From Marivita sp. (GTDB lineage Bacteria; Pseudomonadota; Alphaproteobacteria; Rhodobacterales; Rhodobacteraceae): 64,000 bases of DNA. The stretch covers positions 26,720 to 90,719 of the forward strand of contig NZ_JALEGT010000062.1 in assembly GCF_022763305.1 (NCBI RefSeq). Direction: 5' to 3'. A program made the translations under genes and the position numbers. Below the pieces are notes generated by a model. The model was given only the letters and a program-made list of their open reading frames with translations. It searched no databases and was not told the origin of the DNA. Positions 27,312-35,222 of this stretch are shown in pieces; the stretch's first letter is position 1; the number at the start of each line of letters is the position of its first letter.

Positions 27312-27935
27312 GTGCTGGAGCTTGCCCTTTCCATTCCGCTTTGGACCTACATCACTTTCATGGGGGCGGCGCTGATCCTGTATATCACCCCCGGTGCGGA
27401 CATGATGTTCACGCTGGCCAGCGGTATGCGCGGTGGCGCTCGGTCTGGCATGGCGGCTGCAGCGGGCATCGGTCTGGGAGTGATGGGCCATGTCGCGATT
27501 GCCGCGGCAGGTCTGGCCGTCCTGCTGATCACCTATCCCATCGCCTATGACGCGCTGCGCTATGCCGGAGCGGCTTATTTGCTCTGGCTCGCCTGGCACA
27601 CCTGGCGCGACACGTCCGACCCCGCCCGCCGCGAGGGACGCAGCGACACGTGGCGCGCATTCCGGCGTGGCTTTCTGACCAACATCCTGAACCCCAAGGT
27701 GGGGCTTTTCGTGCTCGCCTTCCTGCCGCAATTCGCCGATCCGGCCATTGGCCCAGTGTGGCAGCAGATCCTGATCCTCGGCACGCTTCTCGCGTTCGGG
27801 GAACTTGCCACCTACTGCCTGCTGGGCGGCTTTGCCGGACTTGCTGCGGCCCGCATCCAGCGCGCCTCGGGCTGGCTGGGAAAACTGTCCGCAATTGTCT
27901 TTGGCGGGCTTGCGCTCCGCCTTGCCTGGAACTGA
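27312..27935 (+). CDS. LysE-family amino-acid exporter
   Basis: A 207-residue inner-membrane translocator with about six hydrophobic helices. The opening YITPGADMMFTLASGMRGG matches the conserved first loop of LysE/RhtB exporters, and RRGFLTNILNPKVGLFVLAFLPQF is the family hallmark in the middle. It starts with GTG 3 bp after the GFA stop (GAGG 8 nt upstream) and ends 11 bp before the FAD-oxidoreductase gene. It may export an amino acid or a methylated intermediate linked to the module. Confidence 0.88.
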   Translation: MLELALSIPLWTYITFMGAALILYITPGADMMFTLASGMRGGARSGMAAAAGIGLGVMGHVAIAAAGLAVLLITYPIAYDALRYAGAAYLLWLAWHTWRDTSDPARREGRSDTWRAFRRGFLTNILNPKVGLFVLAFLPQFADPAIGPVWQQILILGTLLAFGELATYCLLGGFAGLAAARIQRASGWLGKLSAIVFGGLALRLAWN

Positions 27936-27946
27936 GGAGACCACCC

Positions 27947-30385
27947 ATGTCCGATTTCCCCACAACCACCCGTGTCGTCATCATCGGCGGTGGCGTCGTT
28001 GGTGCGTCCTGTGCCTATCACATCGCCAAGGCCGGATGGGACTGCGTGCTGCTGGAGAAGAACGAACTGACAGCCGGCTCCACTTGGCACGCGGCGGGGA
28101 ACTGCCCGTCTTTCAGCACAAGCTGGGCCGTGATGAACATGCAGCGCTATTCGCTGTCGCTCTACCGGACACTGGCCGACGAGGTCGATTACCCGATGAA
28201 CTACCACGTCACCGGGTCGATCCGTCTGGGCCACAGCAAGGAGCGGATGCAGGAATTCGAACGCGCCCGGTCGATGGGGCGCTATCAGGGCATGAACCTC
28301 GAGATGATGGCCGTGGGCGACATCAAGGACCGCTATCCGTTCATCGAAACCCACGATCTGGCGGGCGCTTTGTATGACCCCGACGACGGTGACATCGACC
28401 CGGCGCAGCTCACGCAGGCGCTTGCCAAAGGCGCGCGGATGATGGGGGCGAAGATCGAACGGTTCTGTCCCGCGACGGGCGTCAGCCGAAAAGGCGACGA
28501 ATGGATCGTGCACACGGACAAGGGCGACATCACTTGCGAAAAAGTGGTGAACGCGGCGGGCTACTATGCCCAGCGCGTCGGCGAATGGTTCAAGCCATAT
28601 GGCGGGCGCACGGTGCCGATGACGGTGATGAGCCACCAGTATTTCCTGACCGAACCGGTGGCCGAACTGGAAGCGTGGTCGAAGGAGAACGGCAAGCTGC
28701 CGCTCTTGCGCGATGTGGACAGCTCCTACTACCTGCGGCAGGAAAAGTACGGTCTGAACCTTGGACCGTACGAACGGAACTGCAAGGCGCATTGGGTCAC
28801 GCCGGACGATCCCATGCCCGACGATTTCAGCTTCCAGCTTTACCCGGACGATCTGGAACGGCTCGAGTGGTATATCGAGGATGCAATGGCGCGTGTGCCC
28901 ATCCTTGGAGCGTCCGGTGTGGGCCGGGTCATCAATGGCCCGATCCCCTATGCGCCGGATGGTCTGCCGCTGATCGGGCCGATGCCGGGTGTGCCCAACG
29001 CGTTCGAGGCCTGTGTGTTCACCTTCGGCATCACGCAGGGCGGTGGCGCGGGCAAGGTGCTGGCGGAATGGGTGACCGAGGGCCAGACCGAATGGGATAT
29101 GTGGGCGGTCGATCCGCGCCGCTACACCGATTACGCCGATCAGGACTATTCCGACCAGAAGGCGATCGAGGTCTACGGCCACGAATACGCCATGCATTTC
29201 CCGCGTCACGCGTGGCCTGCGGGGCGGGACAAGAAGCTGTCGGCGGTGCATGACAGGATCCTCGCGGCGGGCGGCGTGATGGGGGCCTATAACGGCTGGG
29301 AACGGGCGAACTGGTTTGCGCAGCCGGGCGATGACACGTCGGAAGAGGCAACCCAGACCTGGGCGCGGAAAGGCCCGTGGCAGCAACGGATCAAGGAAGA
29401 ATGTGAAGCGGTGCGCGACGCGGCTGGCGTGATCGCCATTTCCGGCTTCACCCGTCTGGCGGTCGAGGGCCCGGGTGCGCGCGCGCATGTCGATGCGCTG
29501 ACCTGTTCGGTGCTGCCGAAGCCCGGACGCGTGGGCCTCGCCTATTTCCCGGATGACCGGGGCCGCATCCTGACCGAGATGTCGGTGATCCCGCAAAGCG
29601 ACGAGGCGATCTGGCTGATCACGGCTGCCGTTGCGCAATGGCACGACCGCGATGTCCTGCTGCGCAATCTGCCCGAGGGGCTGACCGTGCAGGACCGCAC
29701 GACGAAATATGAGTGTTTCCTCGTGACCGGGCCGAAATCGCGCGAGATGCTGGCGCCTTTGACGGATGCAGATTTGACCCTGCCCTGGCTGTCCTTCCAG
29801 GAAGCAAATGTCTGCGGCAAACCCTGTGTGCTGCTGCGCGTGTCCTTCGCTGGTGAACTCGGATGGGAGGTGCACTGCCTGACTGAAGATGCGCCAGAGA
29901 TCTACGACGCCATTCTGGGTGCAGGGGCCAAGCCCTTTGGCATGTATGCGCTTAATGCGCTGCGGATCGAAAAGGGCTACCGCGCATGGAAGGGCGATCT
30001 CTCCACCGACTACACCATGCTGCAGGGTGGGCTGGACCGCTTCGTCAAACTCGACAAGCCGCAGGATTTCCCCGGCAAGGCCGCGCTTTTGGCTGAAAAG
30101 CAGCAAGGCGTGGCCAAACGCTTTGTGACGCTGGTCGTCGATGCGGGCGACTACGACGCGCCCTATATGTCGACGCTTTGGCATGACGGGCAGGTCGTGG
30201 GTGAGACCACCAGCGGCGACTGGGGCTACCGGGTGAACGCCTCCATCGCGCTGGGTATGGTGCGGGCCGACCTGGCGGTGCCCAGTACGGAACTTGAGAT
30301 CGACATTTTCGGCGAGATGCGCAAAGCGGTCGTGCAGAGGGACGAACCCCTCTGGGATCCGCAAAACGAAAGGCTGCGCGCATGA
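27947..30385 (+). CDS. FAD-dependent oxidoreductase with GcvT domains (DMGDH/SarDH-like), copy 1
   Basis: An 812-residue enzyme of the dimethylglycine/sarcosine dehydrogenase family. The N-terminal FAD domain has VVIIGGGVVGAS and His48 in STWHAAG, the position that carries covalent FAD in family members. About residues 430-800 are the GcvT-type folate-binding domains (GELGWEVHCL, ALRIEKGYRAWKGDL). It oxidises an N-methyl group and passes the carbon to tetrahydrofolate. GAGGAGA precedes the start. It overlaps the homocysteine methyltransferase by 4 bp. Unlike copy 2, the residues after His48 read GNCPSFSTSW, so its substrate may differ. Confidence 0.87.
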   Translation: MSDFPTTTRVVIIGGGVVGASCAYHIAKAGWDCVLLEKNELTAGSTWHAAGNCPSFSTSWAVMNMQRYSLSLYRTLADEVDYPMNYHVTGSIRLGHSKERMQEFERARSMGRYQGMNLEMMAVGDIKDRYPFIETHDLAGALYDPDDGDIDPAQLTQALAKGARMMGAKIERFCPATGVSRKGDEWIVHTDKGDITCEKVVNAAGYYAQRVGEWFKPYGGRTVPMTVMSHQYFLTEPVAELEAWSKENGKLPLLRDVDSSYYLRQEKYGLNLGPYERNCKAHWVTPDDPMPDDFSFQLYPDDLERLEWYIEDAMARVPILGASGVGRVINGPIPYAPDGLPLIGPMPGVPNAFEACVFTFGITQGGGAGKVLAEWVTEGQTEWDMWAVDPRRYTDYADQDYSDQKAIEVYGHEYAMHFPRHAWPAGRDKKLSAVHDRILAAGGVMGAYNGWERANWFAQPGDDTSEEATQTWARKGPWQQRIKEECEAVRDAAGVIAISGFTRLAVEGPGARAHVDALTCSVLPKPGRVGLAYFPDDRGRILTEMSVIPQSDEAIWLITAAVAQWHDRDVLLRNLPEGLTVQDRTTKYECFLVTGPKSREMLAPLTDADLTLPWLSFQEANVCGKPCVLLRVSFAGELGWEVHCLTEDAPEIYDAILGAGAKPFGMYALNALRIEKGYRAWKGDLSTDYTMLQGGLDRFVKLDKPQDFPGKAALLAEKQQGVAKRFVTLVVDAGDYDAPYMSTLWHDGQVVGETTSGDWGYRVNASIALGMVRADLAVPSTELEIDIFGEMRKAVVQRDEPLWDPQNERLRA

Positions 30386-31254
30386 CAATCACCCTACTGG
30401 ACGGCGGAATGGGGCAGGAACTCATCCACCGTTCGGGCACTCCTCCAACGCCGCTCTGGTCCACTCAGGTGATGATCGACATGCCGCATCTCGTGCGCGA
30501 GATTCATGCCGACTACTTTGCCGCTGGGGCGGAGATTGCCACGACCAACACCTATGCGATCCACCGCGACCGGCTGGCGGGAACCGAGCACGAAAGCCGG
30601 TTTGAAGACCTGCATCATATCGCACTCGACATGGCTTTGGCCGCACGTGACGCGCATGGATCGGGGCGGGTTGCCGGGAGTATCGGCCCGCTTGGTGCAT
30701 CCTACCGTGCCGATCTGCAACCGCCGCACGAGATCGCGGTCGAGCTGATGGCCGAGGTTGCGGGTCTCCTTGCACCTGCCTGCGATATTCTGCTGTTCGA
30801 AACGGTGATTTCCGCCGCCCAGACCCGCGCAGCACTGGAAGCGGTGCAAGGGCTCGGCAAACCGGTCTGGATTGCGTTCTCGGTTGATGACGAGGATGGC
30901 AGCCTCCTGCGCTCCGGCGAACCGTTGGCCGATGCGGTCGCTCTGTGTGACGACGCGGCCGCTTTGCTCGCCAACTGTTCCGCGCCCGAAGCGATGCCGG
31001 CGGCAATTGACGTGCTCAACGCGAGTGGCAAACCGGTTGGCGCTTATGCCAATGCCTTCACCCAGATCACCAAAGAGTTCCTTGCTGACAAGCCCACGGT
31101 CGATGCGCTGACCGCGCGGCGCGACATGGGGCCTGAGGCGTATGCCGATCAGGCCGCGACATGGGTCGATCACGGGGCGACGATCCTTGGTGGTTGCTGC
31201 GAAACCACCCCGGCCCATATCGCTGAAATCGCCCGGCGGTTCGCGAAGGGCTGA
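30382..31254 (+). CDS. Homocysteine S-methyltransferase family protein
   Basis: A 290-residue zinc methyltransferase. DGGMGQEL at the start, AGAEIATTNTYAI, and the zinc ligands Cys199 (LLANCS) and Cys272/Cys273 (GGCCETTPAHI) are complete. It transfers a methyl group to homocysteine to form methionine. Donors in the family include S-methylmethionine and glycine betaine. The sequence looks closer to the MmuM-type branch, but the coupling (ATGA overlap with the preceding demethylase, 67 bp to the next) argues for a betaine-type donor. Confidence 0.87.
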   Translation: MTITLLDGGMGQELIHRSGTPPTPLWSTQVMIDMPHLVREIHADYFAAGAEIATTNTYAIHRDRLAGTEHESRFEDLHHIALDMALAARDAHGSGRVAGSIGPLGASYRADLQPPHEIAVELMAEVAGLLAPACDILLFETVISAAQTRAALEAVQGLGKPVWIAFSVDDEDGSLLRSGEPLADAVALCDDAAALLANCSAPEAMPAAIDVLNASGKPVGAYANAFTQITKEFLADKPTVDALTARRDMGPEAYADQAATWVDHGATILGGCCETTPAHIAEIARRFAKG

Positions 31255-31321
31255 CAGATATGAACCGCAGGCGGTCAAACGCCCCCCATCAAAAAAGCAT
31301 GACCCATTCAGGAGTTTCGTC

Positions 31322-33766
31322 ATGACCGTTCCCACCCATGCCCGCGCCGTCATCATCGGCGGCGGTGTTGTCGGCTGTTCCGTCGCCTATCACCTGACCA
31401 AGCTGGGCTGGACGGATGTGGTGCTGCTGGAACGCAAGCAGCTTACCTCGGGCACGACATGGCATGCGGCGGGGCTGATCGGGCAGTTGCGGGCCTCGTC
31501 CAACATGACGAAGCTGGCGAAATACACCGCCGATCTTTATTCGACCATCGAGGAAGAAACAGGCGTCGCCACCGGGTTCCGCAAGGTCGGGTCCATCTCG
31601 GTCGCGCTGACCAAGGAACGGCACGAGGAGTTGCGTCGGACAGCGGCAATGGCGCGGGCTTTTGGCGTTCCGGTCGAGGAAATCGATACGTCCGAGATCA
31701 AGAACAAGTACCCCCATCTCAACACCAGCGATGTGGTCGGCGGCGTCTATCTGCCGAGCGACGGACAGGGCGATCCGGCCAATATCGCGCTCGCGATGGC
31801 AAAGGGCGCACGGCAGCGCGGGGCGCAGATTTTCGAGCGCACAAAGGCGACGGGCGTCAATCGCGACGGGCGGCGGATCATTTCGGTCGATTGGGCGTCG
31901 GAGGATGGCAGCAGCGGCACCGTCACCTGCGATCACGTGGTGAACTGCGCCGGGATGTGGGGTCGCGAGGTGGGGCAGATGCTGGGGGTCAACGTGCCTC
32001 TGCATGCCTGTGAACATTTCTATATCGTCTCCGAACCCATCGCGGGGTTGGAGGCCTTGCCCGTGCTGCGGGTGCCGGATGAATGCGCTTACTACAAAGA
32101 AGACGCGGGCAAGATGATGCTGGGGGCGTTCGAGCCGAAATCAAAACCCTGGGGTATGAATGGCATTTCCGACAGCTTCGAGTTCGACCAGTTGCCCGAG
32201 GATTTCGACCATTTCGAGCCGATCCTGGAGGCGGCGGTGAACCGGATGCCGATGCTGGCCGAGGCGGGGATTCACACGTTCTTCAACGGGCCGGAGAGCT
32301 TTACCCCAGACAACGCCTATTACCTTGGGCAAGCGCGCGAGATGGACAATGTCTGGGTGGCGGCCGGGTTCAACTCCATCGGTATCCAATCGGCGGGTGG
32401 CGCGGGCATGGCACTGGCGCAATGGATGGAGGACGGCGCGAAACCGTTCGATCTGGGCGATGTGGACATTGCCCGTGCACAGCCGTTCCAGCGCAACCGG
32501 CGTTACCTGAAGGAGCGGGTGACGGAAACGCTGGGTCTGCTCTATGCCGACCACTACCCCTACCGGCAGAAAGCCACCGCACGCGGTGTGCGGCGGACGC
32601 CGTTCCACCGGCACCTTCTGGAGCGCGGCGCCGTGACGGGCGAAATCGCGGGTTGGGAACGCGCCAACTGGTATGCGACCGAAGGCCAGACGCCGGAATA
32701 CGCCTATAGCTGGAAGCGGCAGAATTTCTTCGACAACGTCGCCCGCGAACACAAGGCGATCCGCGAGAATGTGGGCATGTACGACATGTCCTCCTTCGGC
32801 AAGCTTCGGGTCGAAGGGCCGGACGCCGAGACGTTCCTGAACCATGTCTGCGGGGCCGACATGTCGGTGCCTGTGGGCAAGATCGTCTACACCCAGTTCC
32901 TGAACACGCGCGGCGGGATCGAGGCGGATGTGACCGTGACGCGCCTGTCGGAGACCTGTTATCTGGTGGTGACCCCTGCCGCGACGCGGGCTGCGGATCA
33001 GACATGGCTGCAGCGCCATGTGGGCGACCGCCGGGTGGTCATCACTGATGTGACAGCGGCCGAAGCTGTGCTTGCTGTGATGGGACCGAATGCGCGGAAG
33101 ATCATGCAGGCGGTGTCGCCGGATGATTTCTCGAACGAGGCCAACCCGTTTGGCACGGCCCAGGAGATCGAGATCGGCCTCGGCACTGCACGGGTGCATC
33201 GCGTGTCCTATGTCGGGGAGCTGGGGTGGGAGATCTACGTCTCAGCCGATCAGGCGGGGCATGTGTTCGAAACGCTCTGGGAGGCAGGGCAGGATCACGG
33301 GCTGTCGCTCTGCGGGATGCATGCGATGGACACCTGCCGGATCGAAAAGGCGTTCCGGCATTTCGGCCATGACATCACTTGCGAGGATCACGTTCTGGAA
33401 GCCGGTTTGGGTTTTGCCGTCAAAACCGCAAAACCGGATTTCATCGGGCGTGACGCCGTTTTGCAAAAGCGCGAGGCGGGTTTGCAAACCCGGATGGTGC
33501 AGTTCCAACTGACTGATCCGGAACCGCTGCTCTATCACCACGAGCCGATCCTGCGGGACGGGGTGATCGTGGGCTATCTGAGTTCGGGTGCCTACGGACA
33601 TCATCTGGGTGGGGCCATCGGCATGGGTTACGTGCCCTGCGCCGGGGAAAGCGCAGAGCAGGTGCTGGCCTCGACCTACGAGATCGACGTGGCCGGCACA
33701 CGGGTGAAGGCGGAGGCGTCGCTCAAGCCGATGTATGATCCGACGTCAGAACGGGTGCGGGGCTAA
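31322..33766 (+). CDS. FAD-dependent oxidoreductase with GcvT domains (DMGDH/SarDH-like), copy 2
   Basis: An 814-residue paralogue of the enzyme at 27947, with the same order: FAD fold (VIIGGGVVGCS), His48 in TTWHAAG, a central oxidoreductase part, then GcvT domains (GELGWEIYVS, CRIEKAFRHFGHD). The flanking AGLIGQLRASSN matches the usual sarcosine/dimethylglycine dehydrogenase reading better than copy 1 does. It would remove a further methyl group, delivering methylene-tetrahydrofolate. AGGAG precedes the ATG by 8 nt. Last gene of the run; the next gene is convergent, 7 bp away. Confidence 0.87.
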   Translation: MTVPTHARAVIIGGGVVGCSVAYHLTKLGWTDVVLLERKQLTSGTTWHAAGLIGQLRASSNMTKLAKYTADLYSTIEEETGVATGFRKVGSISVALTKERHEELRRTAAMARAFGVPVEEIDTSEIKNKYPHLNTSDVVGGVYLPSDGQGDPANIALAMAKGARQRGAQIFERTKATGVNRDGRRIISVDWASEDGSSGTVTCDHVVNCAGMWGREVGQMLGVNVPLHACEHFYIVSEPIAGLEALPVLRVPDECAYYKEDAGKMMLGAFEPKSKPWGMNGISDSFEFDQLPEDFDHFEPILEAAVNRMPMLAEAGIHTFFNGPESFTPDNAYYLGQAREMDNVWVAAGFNSIGIQSAGGAGMALAQWMEDGAKPFDLGDVDIARAQPFQRNRRYLKERVTETLGLLYADHYPYRQKATARGVRRTPFHRHLLERGAVTGEIAGWERANWYATEGQTPEYAYSWKRQNFFDNVAREHKAIRENVGMYDMSSFGKLRVEGPDAETFLNHVCGADMSVPVGKIVYTQFLNTRGGIEADVTVTRLSETCYLVVTPAATRAADQTWLQRHVGDRRVVITDVTAAEAVLAVMGPNARKIMQAVSPDDFSNEANPFGTAQEIEIGLGTARVHRVSYVGELGWEIYVSADQAGHVFETLWEAGQDHGLSLCGMHAMDTCRIEKAFRHFGHDITCEDHVLEAGLGFAVKTAKPDFIGRDAVLQKREAGLQTRMVQFQLTDPEPLLYHHEPILRDGVIVGYLSSGAYGHHLGGAIGMGYVPCAGESAEQVLASTYEIDVAGTRVKAEASLKPMYDPTSERVRG

Positions 33767-33773
33767 GCCGGGG

Positions 33774-34310
33774 TCAGCGCATCCCGATCACGGCATAGCC
33801 CCATTTCTTGCCCTTGGTCGGGCAGCCAGCCGCTTTGGTTTTTTCCGCCACACCTGCATCGCGCAGTTCGTTGCAATACCGGGCGACAGCGGCCGGGGTC
33901 CAGATCGTTTGGTGTGCCAGAGTGAACCGCTTCCACTTTGCGACGTCTTTCTTGTGGCCCCCGGCATTCAGGATGCGGGCCACGAGCGTAGAGCAGTTCT
34001 TCTTGAACATGTCGTAATGTGCGGCGGGCTTGTTCCGCGAGGCATCCCAGACGGTCTTCATCACATCGATATCGCCGCCATAGACCTTGTAGACCACGTG
34101 GGGCACGCCACCTTCCCCGGACCAATCGCCCGACAATGTATTGCAGCTCCGTGCCTCGTTAAACACGCTGTTTCCTTCGGGCCACCAACTGACATACCAT
34201 TCCGTGTCGTTGCGTTCTGTGTGGGCGCCGATATGCATTGATGCATGTCCGACCTGTCCACCATGCGGATACCAGATATATACCGTGCCTGAATGATGAC
34301 CTGTTGGCAT
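33774..34310 (-). CDS. Putative circularly permuted papain-like (NlpC/P60-type) hydrolase
   Basis: A 178-residue protein of no named family that I recognise. VYIWYPHGGQVGHASMHIG near the N-terminus, YVSWWPEG at 39-46 and MFKKNCSTLVARILNAGG (Cys106) give the His-before-Cys order (His22, Cys106) of circularly permuted papain-fold enzymes such as LRAT and YiiX-like hydrolases. The GHASM...SWWP pattern also occurs, as I recall, in proteins linked to type VI secretion effectors. No signal peptide, no adjacent immunity-like gene, no VgrG. GGGAG lies 9 nt before the start. Amidase, peptidase and acyltransferase activities are all possible. Confidence 0.6.
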   Translation of the reverse strand: MPTGHHSGTVYIWYPHGGQVGHASMHIGAHTERNDTEWYVSWWPEGNSVFNEARSCNTLSGDWSGEGGVPHVVYKVYGGDIDVMKTVWDASRNKPAAHYDMFKKNCSTLVARILNAGGHKKDVAKWKRFTLAHQTIWTPAAVARYCNELRDAGVAEKTKAAGCPTKGKKWGYAVIGMR

Positions 34311-34466
34311 GGCCGTTTCTCCCTTGTCACGCAGAAAACTCGTTTTTGTGAAAGCGGCCAAGGCATTGGCCTGAAAAACGCTAGGCCGAAAAACTGGAAA
34401 CGCAAAGCAGAATCAATGGTTCGCTCCGGGCTTTTTGACGGCGCTGGGGCGTGATACAGGGCGCCG

Positions 34467-35114
34467 ATGGACATCAGATATGCCCCTCCCGATACGCCCT
34501 TGGACATCCTGCATGAAGACCACGAGATCCTCGTGGTCAACAAACCGGCGGGATTGCTGTCGGTCCCCGGAAAAGGGCCGGACCTTGCCGATTGTCTGAT
34601 CGCGCGGCTGGAGGCGGTGTATCCGCAGGTGCTTCTGGTGCACCGGCTGGATCGGGACACCTCGGGTGTGATGGTTTTCGGCCTGACGCCCCATGCGCAG
34701 CGGCATCTGGGGCTGCAATTCGAGAAGCGGCAGACGAAGAAAACCTACCTGGCCCGCGTGGTCGGGCGGCTGGAGCCGAAGACCGGGACGGTGGACCTGC
34801 CGCTGATCGTCGATTGGCCGAACCGTCCGCTGCAGAAAGTGGATCACGAGACCGGGAAACCGGCGGTGACAGACTGGCGGGTGATGAAAGCGACGGACGA
34901 CGAGAGCCGGGTGAAACTCTATCCCCAGACCGGGCGGAGCCACCAGCTTCGGGTGCATATGCTGGCTCTGGGCCATCCGATCCTGGGCGATCCGCTCTAT
35001 GCGCCCGAAACGGCGGATCAGTATCCACGCATGATGCTACATGCCGAGGAGTTGAGACTTCGGCATCCCGATGGCGGGGAAGGTGTGAAATTTCGGGTGG
35101 CCGCGCCGTTTTGA
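34467..35114 (+). CDS. rluA: RluA-family pseudouridine synthase
   Basis: A 215-residue enzyme that isomerises uridine to pseudouridine in RNA. The catalytic Asp62 is in LVHRLDRDTSGV, and the later motifs TKKTYLARVVG, PQTGRSHQLRVHM and GHPILGDPLY are all in place. It lacks an S4 domain and is close in size to E. coli RluA (219), which modifies 23S U746 and tRNA U32; RluA is therefore the best guess within the family. A hairpin and A/T-rich stretch follow the stop. Confidence 0.87.
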   Translation: MDIRYAPPDTPLDILHEDHEILVVNKPAGLLSVPGKGPDLADCLIARLEAVYPQVLLVHRLDRDTSGVMVFGLTPHAQRHLGLQFEKRQTKKTYLARVVGRLEPKTGTVDLPLIVDWPNRPLQKVDHETGKPAVTDWRVMKATDDESRVKLYPQTGRSHQLRVHMLALGHPILGDPLYAPETADQYPRMMLHAEELRLRHPDGGEGVKFRVAAPF

Positions 35115-35145
35115 GGTGCTTCGGAGGCTGGAGCGTCCGACCTGC

Positions 35146-35210
35146 GCAGCCTTCGGCTGCACAATTTGCATAATTGCAAAAAAACGAAGCAGGGGACCTG
35201 TGCCCCCTGC
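35146..35210. terminator. Convergent terminators between rluA and the aldehyde dehydrogenase
   Basis: For the minus-strand dehydrogenase, GCAGGGG/CCCCTGC (35189-35210) is followed on that strand by TTCG and seven T residues (35178-35184), a strong intrinsic terminator. For rluA, the GCAGCC-TTC-GGCTGC hairpin (35146-35160) and TTTGCA-TAAT-TGCAAA (35165-35180) precede a run of A. Confidence 0.8.
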
Positions 35211-35222
35211 CCCAAGTCGGCT

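Noticed and set aside
27812..30388. An 858-codon minus-strand open frame across the first FAD-GcvT gene
   Set aside because: High GC leaves long stop-free antisense frames. The sense strand carries the FAD and GcvT motifs and a ribosome-binding site; this one has neither.
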